Part shown: positions 1 through 8,412 of the stretch, piece after piece | How positions within the stretch are numbered: the stretch's first letter is position 1 | How the letters are laid out: the number at the start of each line of letters is the position of its first letter | From: Pseudobacter ginsenosidimutans | GTDB lineage: Bacteria > Bacteroidota > Bacteroidia > Chitinophagales > Chitinophagaceae | Length of the DNA stretch: 64,000 nucleotides | NCBI RefSeq assembly: GCF_007970185.1 | Contig: NZ_CP042431.1 | Span: 5,084,001 to 5,148,000, forward strand | Reading direction: 5' to 3' | The notes under the pieces: generated by a model | Database searches by the model: none | What the model was told of the DNA's origin: nothing | Seen by the model: only the letters and a program-made list of their open reading frames with translations | Position numbers and translations under genes: made by a program

Positions 1-2
1 TT

Positions 3-950
3 TCCGGAGATATGGGACCGGGAAGCAATTCATCGGCATTGTATCTGGGCAGCAATTTGCCTTCAGGCAGAGCAGTTATCAATAATATCCTGGTGAATGA
101 ACGCAATAATATGATGGGCACAGCCAGTCATTATGGCTTGTTCGTGACCGGAACACCTGTGCTAACGGTGAACTACAACGATTATTACACGCCTAATTCC
201 GGAGGAGTGGCCGGCTATTATTCAGGCAATAGAACATCGCTTCCTGTAATTACAGGTCAGGATGCCAACAGCGTTATCCGCGATCCGGGATTTGTTACTG
301 CCGGAGGAACGAATGCAACCGGTTATATTCCGGCAAATATGCTGGCAGGTACAGTTCTGGCGGGCTATGAGCCTGATCATATCGGTGTGGTGCGTCCGGC
401 AAGCCCTTTCATGGGCGCCTTTCATTATTTGAGTACCTTGCCTGTGGCCTGGCTGGATTTTAAATTGTATCCTTCCAAAGACCGGATCGTTCTAAAATGG
501 TCCACTGCCAATGAGCAGCTCAGCAGGGATTTTGTTGTTCAGCATAGTGTGAATGGGGTCCACTGGAAGCAAATTGGAATTGTTGCTGCAGCGGGTACAA
601 CCAGTTTGACCTCTCTTTACCAGTATACAGATCTCTCTCCTTCAAAAACAAGGAACTACTACAGGATACTGCAAAGGGATATAAATGGAAAATCGGATTA
701 CAGTGTTATCCGGACAGTAGAATTTGGACAGTCTGCTGCATTGCAGTTATTCAATAATCCTGTTACCAGGGGATTGCTGGAATTTCAGACAAAGCAGGCA
801 GCCGAACTATTCCTTGTAGCTCCTGATGGACGTTTGATTTGGAGAAAACAATTCTCAGCAGGGCAGCACCAGGTGAGCGTGCATGCGTTATCACCAGGTG
901 TCTATTACTTGAAGTCTGCCACAGAGGTTATTCCATTTGTGAAAAAATAA
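3..950 (+). CDS. Secreted beta-helix/T9SS sorting-domain protein, C-terminal part
   Basis: The reading frame is open to the left window edge, so this is the C-terminal part (about 315 residues) of a longer protein whose start lies outside. The first 125 or so residues are rich in short N/G/V repeats like a right-handed parallel beta-helix. A fibronectin-III-like segment follows at about 147-240 (LDFKLYPSKDRIVLKWST). The last 70 residues resemble a type IX secretion system C-terminal sorting domain (LFNNPV near its start, GVYYLKS near the end). This arrangement is common in Bacteroidota cell-surface proteins. The substrate is unknown, though the polysaccharide exporter that follows suggests a surface-glycan setting. 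Truncation is caused by the window. Confidence 0.75.
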   Translation, partial: SGDMGPGSNSSALYLGSNLPSGRAVINNILVNERNNMMGTASHYGLFVTGTPVLTVNYNDYYTPNSGGVAGYYSGNRTSLPVITGQDANSVIRDPGFVTAGGTNATGYIPANMLAGTVLAGYEPDHIGVVRPASPFMGAFHYLSTLPVAWLDFKLYPSKDRIVLKWSTANEQLSRDFVVQHSVNGVHWKQIGIVAAAGTTSLTSLYQYTDLSPSKTRNYYRILQRDINGKSDYSVIRTVEFGQSAALQLFNNPVTRGLLEFQTKQAAELFLVAPDGRLIWRKQFSAGQHQVSVHALSPGVYYLKSATEVIPFVKK

Positions 951-1028
951 AATGGGAATAAGCATGCTGCGCCTTCTCCACACTTTAATATTGAATCCTT
1001 CAGTATCTTTAATCCTTAATCGTTGCAA

Positions 1029-1892
1029 ATGTCGCTCGCAGCAGACAGAAACGAACCCTGGGACTGGGAGATCAGTAACCGTAGCAGTTGGCGCAACTGG
1101 CCGGTAAAAGAATTATGGGCCTACAGGTACCTGCTTTTCAGGTTCATCAGGCGTGATTTTCTGATCAATTACCAGCAGACATTACTGGGACCGCTCTGGG
1201 TTGTATTGCAACCTCTCTTTACGCTTGTGGTTTATGTGATGGTATTCAGCAGGTGGATAGGGATCGATACCGGCGCATCACCGCCCGTGTTATTCTTCCT
1301 CTGCGGCATTTTGTTATGGGGATTGTTCAGCGATCTCTTCACTGGCACCGCTTTCATCTTTACTCATTACAGCTCGCTTTACACCAAAGTTTATTTCCCC
1401 AGACTTATAATTCCTTTTTCCGTGGCAGGAACCCATCTGCTCCGGTTTTGTATACAGTTTGTTTTGCTGGTGGCGGTTTTGGCTTTCTATGCAGTATTCC
1501 GGGACTTCAACTTCTCCTGGAATTTCTGGTTGCTGGTATTGCCGCTGTCTATTTTACTGACTGCTCTATTTGCATTGGCGCTCGGCCTTATTTTTTGTAT
1601 CCTCACTGCCAGGTATCGCGACCTTGGCAATATCGTTCACCTGGGCGTCAGGTTGTTTATGTTTGTAACGCCTGTTATCTATCCAATTTCCTCTCTACCT
1701 TCCGGCATTCGCTGGATTGTGCATATAAATCCACTATCCGCATTATTCGAAGTATTCCGGTATGCCCTATTGGGCCAGGGAATATTTTCGATGTGGCAAT
1801 TACTTTACAGTGCAGTATTCATCATCATCACTTTCTTTATAGCCCTGATATGGTTCAATAAACAGGCCATCAGGCTTATAGACATTGCATAA
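1029..1892 (+). CDS. Polysaccharide ABC exporter permease (Wzm-like)
   Basis: An integral inner-membrane permease of the ABC-2 type that, with the following ATPase, would export an undecaprenyl-linked polysaccharide such as O-antigen or capsule. The protein has a soluble N-terminus containing WPVKELWAYRYLLFRFIRRD and then about six hydrophobic segments, starting with GPLWVVLQPLF near residue 60, which is characteristic of this family. Length (about 287 aa) is normal. The frame also has a TTG at 1023; ATG 1029 is preferred because a -7-like TATCTTTA lies at 1004-1011. The ATPase begins 5 nt after this stop, so the two are almost certainly cotranscribed. Confidence 0.9.
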   Translation: MSLAADRNEPWDWEISNRSSWRNWPVKELWAYRYLLFRFIRRDFLINYQQTLLGPLWVVLQPLFTLVVYVMVFSRWIGIDTGASPPVLFFLCGILLWGLFSDLFTGTAFIFTHYSSLYTKVYFPRLIIPFSVAGTHLLRFCIQFVLLVAVLAFYAVFRDFNFSWNFWLLVLPLSILLTALFALALGLIFCILTARYRDLGNIVHLGVRLFMFVTPVIYPISSLPSGIRWIVHINPLSALFEVFRYALLGQGIFSMWQLLYSAVFIIITFFIALIWFNKQAIRLIDIA

Positions 1893-1897
1893 CCGAT

Positions 1898-3166
1898 ATG
1901 AGCAAGATTGTAATTGAAGCGGCTGGTGTTTCCAAGATCTACAGGCTCGGCGCCATTGGTACAGGTTCTTTCCGGCAGGATGTAAAACGCTGGATAAACA
2001 AAACCATGGGGCAGAAGAACAATGCTTTCTTCCATGAAGATAAGCTGGCCGCAGATCAGTTCATGGCCCTGAAGGATATCAGCTTCCAGGTCAGGCAGGG
2101 GGAAACATGGGGAATTGTTGGACCCAATGGCGCAGGGAAATCAACTTTGCTCAAGATCATCTCACGCATTATTCAACCAAGTTCCGGTTTTGTAAGAGGG
2201 AGAGGGACTGTTGGTAGCCTGCTGGAAGTAGGTACAGGATTTCATCCGGAACTTTCTGGCCGAGAGAATATCTATATTAGTGGATCCCTGTTGGGTATGA
2301 CTAAAGCACAAGTGCTGCGCCAGTTTGATGAGATCGTTGCTTTCTCGGGGCTTGAAAAATTCATTGATACGCCGGTAAAGCGTTATTCGTCGGGCATGTA
2401 TGTGAGGCTGGCTTTTGCAGTGGCTGCACATCTTAATGCGGATATCCTTATTATGGATGAAGTACTGGCTGTGGGAGATATCGAATTTCAGAAGAGATGC
2501 CTTGATAAAATGCAGGAAGTGGCCAAAGACAGCCAGCGAACGATCTTATTTGTCAGTCACAATATGCAGGCGGTGAGCCATCTTTGCCGCAAAGCAATCT
2601 GGTTGCAACAGGGAGCAATGATGGCAATGGGCGATACCAGTGATGTTGTAGAAAAATACATTGGCAGTTTACAGCAGAATAAGCTGCATGTGGCATGGGG
2701 TGAAACCAAAGAAGCACCGGGAAATGAATATGTGCGTATCCTGTCGATGGAGCTGGTGCCTCAGCTGCTGTCTGCAAAAAGTGTGATAGACATCAGAACG
2801 CCGCTGACTGTAAAGTTCACCATCCGAAATCAGCAGGATAATGCATTGCTGAATGCCGGACTGCACTTATTCAATTATGCCGGTGAATGTATTTTCGATG
2901 TAGCTTCGCTTCCTGTATTGTGCAGCGAAGGTGCAATTCAGGGGGAGTGCCAGATCCCGGGCAACTTCCTTAATGATGGAGCGTATTATCTTTCACTCAT
3001 CATTGTTCAGGACACATCCATTCCATTATTCTATTATGAAGGAGCGCTTCATTTTGAAGTGGCTGATTTTCGTGAAAATACCACCTGGTTTGGTAAATGG
3101 AAAGGGGCTGTGCGTCCGCAATTTCCATTCAGGTTTGAACCGTCGATAAAACAGGCAATTCCATAA
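1898..3166 (+). CDS. Polysaccharide ABC exporter ATPase (Wzt-like) with C-terminal glycan-binding domain
   Basis: Cytoplasmic ATPase partner of the preceding permease. Walker A GPNGAGKST is at about residues 75-83, the signature YSSGM at about 163-167, and Walker B LIMDEV at about 184-189. The Leu-Leu-Glu-Val-Gly-Thr-Gly-Phe stretch around 108-115 is typical of the polysaccharide-export subclass. At 422 aa it is longer than a bare ATPase. The extra C-terminal 160 residues look like the Wzt beta-sandwich domain that reads the terminal modification of the glycan before export. That implies a chain-terminating enzyme somewhere in the genome, but none is evident in this first cluster. Confidence 0.92.
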   Translation: MSKIVIEAAGVSKIYRLGAIGTGSFRQDVKRWINKTMGQKNNAFFHEDKLAADQFMALKDISFQVRQGETWGIVGPNGAGKSTLLKIISRIIQPSSGFVRGRGTVGSLLEVGTGFHPELSGRENIYISGSLLGMTKAQVLRQFDEIVAFSGLEKFIDTPVKRYSSGMYVRLAFAVAAHLNADILIMDEVLAVGDIEFQKRCLDKMQEVAKDSQRTILFVSHNMQAVSHLCRKAIWLQQGAMMAMGDTSDVVEKYIGSLQQNKLHVAWGETKEAPGNEYVRILSMELVPQLLSAKSVIDIRTPLTVKFTIRNQQDNALLNAGLHLFNYAGECIFDVASLPVLCSEGAIQGECQIPGNFLNDGAYYLSLIIVQDTSIPLFYYEGALHFEVADFRENTTWFGKWKGAVRPQFPFRFEPSIKQAIP

Positions 3167-3179
3167 ACAGCAAATTAGT

Positions 3180-4196
3180 TTGGATAGAATTCCGTTATCC
3201 CCTCCATTCATAGCACCGGTTTCCGACGGTGTACGCAGACCCCGCTGGTCTGTGATGATCCCTGCATTCAACTGCGCCGGATTCCTGGTGGAAACATTGG
3301 AAGCAGTACTTGCACAGGCGTTGCTTCCGGATGATATGCAAATAGAAGTAGTGGATGATCATAGTACCGATGCGGATGTGGAAGCATTGGTAAGAAATGT
3401 GGGCAAAGGAAGGATTGCTTATTTCAGGCAATCAGAAAACAAAGGAAGTCTTCGGAATTTCGAAACCTGTATCAACAGGGCCAAAGGGCACTTTATCCAT
3501 TTATTACACGGCGACGATCTCATAAAGCCGGGTTATTACCAGGCAATGGATGAACTGTTTGAAAACTATCCGCAGGCAGGCGCTGCTTTTTGCCGCTATG
3601 AATACATTGGGGAAAGCAGTAAGCGCTTATATTTTCGTGATGCGGAAATGAAAGAAGCAGGTATCCTGCAGGATGCCCTGCTGCTGCTGGCTGGCCGGCA
3701 AAGGCTGCAGTTTTGCACCATTACAGTGAAAAGGGAAGTATATGAAAAGCTGGGCGCATTTTTTGGTGTTGATTATGGAGAAGACTGGGAAATGTGGGTA
3801 AGGATTGCCCGTGACTATCCCGTTGCCTATACACCGCAGACACTGGCTTCATACCGGTTACACTTGGCCTCCATTTCCGGCAGATCATATGCTACTGCCA
3901 AGAACCTGAAAGACCTTCAGTGGGTAATGCAAACCATTCAGCAATATCTTCCGGAAACGGAGAAAGAAAGGATACTGGAGCAGTCTATGAAATTCTATGC
4001 GCATTATGGTATCAAGATTGCCAATGATCTTTGGTATGGACTGAGAAACCGCCAGGGAGTGAAGGTGCAGGTGCGGGAAGCATTGCGTATGCACCGCGAC
4101 TGGCTGATGTATTGGAAGATCTCAAAACTGTATACCAAGATGGCGTTGAATATTACATCATTCATTCCCCGACGCAATAAAGCACAAACTGTATGA
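3180..4196 (+). CDS. Family-2 glycosyltransferase
   Basis: An inverting GT-A glycosyltransferase probably acting at the cytoplasmic face of the inner membrane on the glycan exported by the neighbouring ABC system. The GT2 fold starts at WSVMIPAFNCAG (about residue 24), with the nucleotide-sugar acidic pair in VVDDHSTD and the metal site in LLHGDDLI. A later EDWEMW motif fits the catalytic-base region. The TTG at 3180 is kept as start because the first ATG (3255) falls inside the first beta strand. The gene overlaps the next glycosyltransferase by ATGA at 4193-4196, indicating translational coupling. Sugar specificity cannot be read. Confidence 0.85.
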   Translation: MDRIPLSPPFIAPVSDGVRRPRWSVMIPAFNCAGFLVETLEAVLAQALLPDDMQIEVVDDHSTDADVEALVRNVGKGRIAYFRQSENKGSLRNFETCINRAKGHFIHLLHGDDLIKPGYYQAMDELFENYPQAGAAFCRYEYIGESSKRLYFRDAEMKEAGILQDALLLLAGRQRLQFCTITVKREVYEKLGAFFGVDYGEDWEMWVRIARDYPVAYTPQTLASYRLHLASISGRSYATAKNLKDLQWVMQTIQQYLPETEKERILEQSMKFYAHYGIKIANDLWYGLRNRQGVKVQVREALRMHRDWLMYWKISKLYTKMALNITSFIPRRNKAQTV

Positions 4197-5263
4197 AGGC
4201 AGGTATGACCATTCTTGTTTGCACGTATAATGGGGCTGAACGACTGCCGGTGACGCTTCGTTTTATCGCTGCACAGCAAATCCCTGCCGGTTTGGGTTGT
4301 GAGTTGCTGGTGGTCAACAATGCTTCTACGGATAATAGTCTGGAGGTGATTAAGAAAGAATGGCAACAATATGATACAGCCATCAGCCTCCGTGTTATCA
4401 CGGAAACGAGGCCGGGACTAACTTTTGCGCGGGAAACAGGTTTTTGTGCGGCGCAGCATGAATATATCATTCTTTGTGATGATGATAACTGGCTGGCCCC
4501 GGATTATGTACAGACCGCCTTTGCCGTGATGGAAAGCCAGCCTGAGATTGGCATATTGGGAGGTAATGGCAATTTTGTTTTTGAAGAACCAGCGCCCGCC
4601 TGGTTATTATCCTGCAATCTCTATGCAGGTGGAGAGCAGGCCAGTAAAAGTGGAAAAGTGAACAACCAGATCGTTTATGGCGCAGGTGCAGTGCTGAGAA
4701 AATCTGCTTATGAAAAGATTTGCGCCGGAGGCTTTGTTCCTGCATTGACGGATCGCCAGGGCATGAGCTTAAGTTCTGGCGGCGATCATGAACTGTGTTA
4801 TGTACTGGCATTGGCAGGCTATAAGATCTGGTATGAAGATAAACTGCGCTTTGATCATTATATCACTGCCAACAGGCTTACACTCCCTTATTATCTGACC
4901 TATATTGAAGAAAGCGCTCATTGTTTTTCTGTATTGGAACCATATAAGATCTTACTGAAAACAAAAAACAAATCCATCTTCAGATTTCGTTGGGAGCTAT
5001 TCAAAAGCTTCTGGTATCATATGAGAAAAATGGGCGTATTGCTCATTACAAAACCTATTGCCAGTAAGCAGACAGACGACCGTGAATTGCGCAAGCTCCA
5101 GTATACACTGCTCATACAGCGTTTAAGGTCCTATGGCCGGATCTCGTTGTTCGAAAACAATTTTAGCAAAGCAGTATCCTTACAAAATGAATTGTTGCGA
5201 AAAGTAAAACAAAGAAACCCCATCGCTACAAATACAAATAGTAATCCTTCAGCAGCTCAGTAA
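4193..5263 (+). CDS. Family-2 glycosyltransferase
   Basis: A 356-aa GT2 enzyme, last gene of the export operon. The N-terminus MTILVCTYNGAERLP opens the GT-A fold, VVNNASTDNS holds the nucleotide-binding region, and LCDDDNWL (around residue 95) is the metal-binding DxD-type motif. The start ATG overlaps the stop of the previous gene. Its last 38 nt overlap the convergent trmN6 gene on the other strand, so the two mRNAs would be complementary at their ends. Donor and acceptor are unknown. Confidence 0.85.
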   Translation: MKAGMTILVCTYNGAERLPVTLRFIAAQQIPAGLGCELLVVNNASTDNSLEVIKKEWQQYDTAISLRVITETRPGLTFARETGFCAAQHEYIILCDDDNWLAPDYVQTAFAVMESQPEIGILGGNGNFVFEEPAPAWLLSCNLYAGGEQASKSGKVNNQIVYGAGAVLRKSAYEKICAGGFVPALTDRQGMSLSSGGDHELCYVLALAGYKIWYEDKLRFDHYITANRLTLPYYLTYIEESAHCFSVLEPYKILLKTKNKSIFRFRWELFKSFWYHMRKMGVLLITKPIASKQTDDRELRKLQYTLLIQRLRSYGRISLFENNFSKAVSLQNELLRKVKQRNPIATNTNSNPSAAQ

Positions 5264-5939
5264 ATTCTTCCGTGTAATTTCCATCTTCTCCTTTTATCGT
5301 CAATTCAAATGTTGGATTGAACTGATCATTGGTCCTGGAATAATGTAAAATACTTCTGAAGAAATCATGCTTTGGTGTTTGTTTCACCAGCAGATTCTCT
5401 ACCAGTGAGAATCCATTTTCTGTTGCCAGTTTATTGAAGTATTCCCATCTGTGATAGGGCAGCAAGATCCCGAAGCCTCCGTGTGGCTCCAGGCTGCGGC
5501 TGATCACGCCGATCAGTTCTTCCAGCGATAATTGTTTGCTGTGTTTGGCGATCTGCTCTTCTTCCGAAGACGATGGCAGATCATTTTCAAAGAAGGGCGG
5601 ATTGGTGATGATGAAATCGTATTTGATGGGGAAGGCGTAGGTGCGGGCATCTCCGGGAAATACCCTGATACGTTCTTTCCAGATGCTTTGCTGGATGTTT
5701 TCTTTCAGTTGCTTGAATGCGCCGAGGTCCAGTTCGATGCCGTGGATCTCTGAATTCGATTTCTGGGCAAGCATCAGAGAGAGCAGTCCCGTTCCTGCGC
5801 CGATGTCAAGCACTGTAGTGTAGTCGGCGGTCTTGGCGGCAAACCATGCGCCGAAGATGCAGGCATCTGTGCACACTTTCATGGCGCACTGGTCCTGGTG
5901 AACGGTAAACTGTTTGAATTGAAAGTAGCCGTTGGCCAT
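5226..5939 (-). CDS. trmN6: tRNA1(Val) (adenine(37)-N6)-methyltransferase
   Basis: Class I SAM-dependent methyltransferase of the TrmN6/YfiC family, which methylates N6 of A37 in tRNA-Val. VLDIGAGTGLLSLMLAQ (about residues 43-59) is the SAM-binding motif I, and NPPFFEND is the N6-adenine methyltransferase (N/D)PP(F/Y) motif. Length (237 aa) is normal. The start ATG at 5939 begins MANGYFQFKQF, a typical family N-terminus. It sits 41 nt downstream of tsaD, another tRNA-modification gene, and may be cotranscribed with it. A tRNA-Val gene occurs later in the window (58118-58192). Confidence 0.9.
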   Translation of the reverse strand: MANGYFQFKQFTVHQDQCAMKVCTDACIFGAWFAAKTADYTTVLDIGAGTGLLSLMLAQKSNSEIHGIELDLGAFKQLKENIQQSIWKERIRVFPGDARTYAFPIKYDFIITNPPFFENDLPSSSEEEQIAKHSKQLSLEELIGVISRSLEPHGGFGILLPYHRWEYFNKLATENGFSLVENLLVKQTPKHDFFRSILHYSRTNDQFNPTFELTIKGEDGNYTEEFTELLKDYYLYL

Positions 5940-5980
5940 TTGCAGTTTTTGAGTTATACAAATTCGGTTACTGGTTTAGG

Positions 5981-6985
5981 TTACCATTCGGCTTTGGCGG
6001 AGGGGCTGGCAGTAAGAGGGGTATATTCTCCTGCCAGGAATTTGTAATACGCTGTGATGGCGATCATCCCGGCATTGTCTGTACAATATTGGAATGCGGG
6101 AATGAATGTGTTCCATTTCATTTTATCGCCGGTTTCTTTGAGTGCGGTCCTGAGACCGCTGTTGGCTGATACGCCGCCTGCGATACAAACATCTTTGATG
6201 CCTGTTTCGATGGTGGCCTTCTTCAGTTTGTTCATCAGGATGCTGATGATCCGATGCTGAATGGAAGCGCAGATATCTGCCAGGTTCTCTTCCACAAAAT
6301 TGGGGTTGGTCTTTGTGTTCTCCTGGAGGAAATACAGGATGGCGGTTTTGAGTCCGCTGAAGCTGAAATCCAGTCCGGGTATTTGTGGCTCGGGGAATTT
6401 GAAACGATCGGGCTTGCCTGTTTTGGCGTATTTATCTATCAATGGGCCGCCGGGGTAGGGCAGTCCGAGTAATTTGGCTGATTTGTCGAATGCTTCGCCT
6501 GCGGCATCGTCGATGGTTTCGCCGATGATGCGCAGCTGGTGCGGGCTATCGCATTGCACGATCTGCGTATGTCCTCCGCTGACGGTGAGGCAAAGGAAGG
6601 GGAACGATGGTTTCGGATCGTCTATGAGATTGGCGAGCACATGCGCCTGCATATGGTGAACGGCGATGAGTGGCTTGTTCAAGGCCAGGCTCAGTGATTT
6701 GGCGAACTGTGCTCCTACCAGCAGGCTGCCGATCAGGCCAGGCGCCTGTGTGAAGGCGATGGCATCGAGATCTGATAATTGTTTGCCTGCTTCCTTCAGT
6801 GCCTTGTCCACTACCGGCACGATATTCTGCATATGTGCGCGGGATGCGAGCTCGGGCACTACGCCTCCGTATTGCTCATGCACGGCCTGGCTGGCAATGA
6901 AGTTTGAGAGGATCTTTCCGTCTGCACAAACTGCGGCCGATGTTTCGTCGCAGGAGGATTCAATTGCAAGAATGGTAACGCTCAT
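5981..6985 (-). CDS. tsaD: tRNA N6-adenosine threonylcarbamoyltransferase TsaD
   Basis: Essential Kae1/TsaD ASKHA-fold enzyme that transfers the threonylcarbamoyl group to A37 of ANN-decoding tRNAs (t6A). The N-terminus ILAIESSCDETSAAV and the metal motif HHMQAH are diagnostic, as is SGGHTQIV. The frame stays open up to 7102, but the ATG at 6985 gives the canonical start MSVTILAIESS and a normal 334 aa. A perfect -7 element TACCTTTG lies only 9 nt upstream, which rules out the longer start and implies a nearly leaderless mRNA. The gene follows the MacB-like permease on the same strand by 73 nt. Confidence 0.97.
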   Translation of the reverse strand: MSVTILAIESSCDETSAAVCADGKILSNFIASQAVHEQYGGVVPELASRAHMQNIVPVVDKALKEAGKQLSDLDAIAFTQAPGLIGSLLVGAQFAKSLSLALNKPLIAVHHMQAHVLANLIDDPKPSFPFLCLTVSGGHTQIVQCDSPHQLRIIGETIDDAAGEAFDKSAKLLGLPYPGGPLIDKYAKTGKPDRFKFPEPQIPGLDFSFSGLKTAILYFLQENTKTNPNFVEENLADICASIQHRIISILMNKLKKATIETGIKDVCIAGGVSANSGLRTALKETGDKMKWNTFIPAFQYCTDNAGMIAITAYYKFLAGEYTPLTASPSAKAEW

Positions 6986-6993
6986 AATCGCGG

Positions 6994-7001
6994 CAAAGGT
7001 A
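6994..7001 (-). promoter_or_regulatory. tsaD promoter -7 element TACCTTTG
   Basis: Exact match to the Bacteroidota -7 consensus TAnnTTTG on the minus strand. With the usual 5-7 nt to the start site, transcription would begin within a few bases of the tsaD ATG (6985), giving a leaderless or near-leaderless message. No clear -33 TTTG was found. Confidence 0.65.
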
Positions 7002-7058
7002 AGTATTCTCGGAGTTTTGTCCGTCACTCGCCGGGAGGCGAGGGAGGATACTGCGGGA

Positions 7059-8312
7059 TTATTTCGAGCGTATCGCCACCACCGGGTCCATCCTGGCGGC
7101 AATGGAAGCGGGAATGATCCCTGCCAGCACGCCTACCACAATACAAATAGAAATGGCCAGCATGATGATGCCGGGCGCAATGAACACGGTAAACCCAAAG
7201 ATGGCCGAGAGCACGAATGTGAGTATGACCACTATCAGCAATCCTAACATCCCTCCCATGATGCAGAGGAAAGAGGATTCCAGCAGGAATTCCGTCATGA
7301 TGGTAATGCGCTTCGCGCCGATGGCTTTTTTTAGACCGATCTGCGAAGTGCGTTCGCGGACCGTCACGAACATGATATTCGCCACACCAAACATGCCAAC
7401 GATCAGACTTAAAGTGGCAATGGCCCAACCGCCTTTGTTCACACCGTCGAAGATGCTGGAAGCGAAATTGGCGAAGGTATTGATATCATTAAGTGTGAAA
7501 TTGTCTTCCTGAGTGGGTTTCAGTTTGCGGATGGAGCGCATGGCGCCAAGTAACTCATCTTTCAGTTGCTCGAGCGGAACATCTGGTTTTCCGGTGACGA
7601 GGATAGATGGCCCGGCCCAATCTTCTTTGGTCATCTGCTTCATGAAATTGCGGGTGATAAGCACGTTATTGTCGTAGTCCCATCCTCCCAGTATACTTTT
7701 TCCTTTCTTCTTCAGGATCCCTACCACCACTGCTTTCTTGCCGTCCTTCAGTTTCAGTTCCTGCCCCAATCCTTTTTTTACATCTGAACCGAAAAGGTTT
7801 TCAGCCACCATATAACCAAGGATGATGGCGCCAGTGCCCTGGTCAAATTCAGACTGCAGGAAATAGCGGCCAATTCCTACTTCAATGGGTTGCAGTTTGT
7901 CGAAGTCCTCGGTGATCCCATAATAATTTAGACCGGTGAGAACGCTGCCATTGTATTCGATGGGAGAACTGATATTATTGGTGTAAGCAATGTATCCGAT
8001 TGCAGGCACCTTTTGTTTCAGGAGCTCTACCTCTCTGTATTTAGGGGCTGGGCGGTTCATGTATTTCCACCAGGGCGCATTATCGTCTCCCGAGTAGTCC
8101 CATTTGTCGATATAAATGGAATTGGAGCCAAGCGCCTTGATATCCTGTTGCACTGCATATTCCAGGCTGTTCACGGTGGCGAGCACGCCAATGATACAGA
8201 GGATGCCGAAACCGACGCCGGAAAGGGAGAGCAGGGTACGCAGCTTGTGCGATTTGAACTCCTGCCAGGTGAGGTTGAGGCTGCTGCCGAGAATTTCGAT
8301 GATACGACGCAT
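7059..8312 (-). CDS. MacB/FtsX-type ABC transporter permease
   Basis: Membrane permease of the MacB family, 417 aa. It has one N-terminal membrane helix (about 26-48, following LRTLLSLSGVGFG), then a large periplasmic MacB-type domain, and three more helices in the last 150 residues. The C-terminal half holds VRERTSQIGLKKAIGA, the coupling region typical of the family. Such proteins drive extracytoplasmic processes or extrude peptides and lipids with a separate ATPase, which is not encoded next to it here. The C-terminus PVVAIRSK is also typical. The ATG at 8312 is 4 nt from an exact -7 element, so the start is well fixed. Confidence 0.9.
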   Translation of the reverse strand: MRRIIEILGSSLNLTWQEFKSHKLRTLLSLSGVGFGILCIIGVLATVNSLEYAVQQDIKALGSNSIYIDKWDYSGDDNAPWWKYMNRPAPKYREVELLKQKVPAIGYIAYTNNISSPIEYNGSVLTGLNYYGITEDFDKLQPIEVGIGRYFLQSEFDQGTGAIILGYMVAENLFGSDVKKGLGQELKLKDGKKAVVVGILKKKGKSILGGWDYDNNVLITRNFMKQMTKEDWAGPSILVTGKPDVPLEQLKDELLGAMRSIRKLKPTQEDNFTLNDINTFANFASSIFDGVNKGGWAIATLSLIVGMFGVANIMFVTVRERTSQIGLKKAIGAKRITIMTEFLLESSFLCIMGGMLGLLIVVILTFVLSAIFGFTVFIAPGIIMLAISICIVVGVLAGIIPASIAARMDPVVAIRSK

Positions 8313-8316
8313 ATTC

Positions 8317-8324
8317 CAAATTTA
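8317..8324 (-). promoter_or_regulatory. -7 element TAAATTTG of the MacB-like permease
   Basis: Exact TAnnTTTG match on the minus strand, separated from the permease ATG (8312) by only 4 nt. Transcription would start at or next to the start codon, suggesting a leaderless mRNA. Confidence 0.55.
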
Positions 8325-8412
8325 AGTGATTGTTCCCGGGTATTTGTCGCAGCACCCGCTGATTTATTTCAATGGTCATTCCGGCTGATAAGCCTTTTTA
8401 TTAACTTGCTGT

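Noticed and set aside
5981-7102. Longer tsaD start at 7102
   Set aside because: The promoter -7 element (6994-7001) lies inside this extension and the canonical N-terminus begins at 6985.
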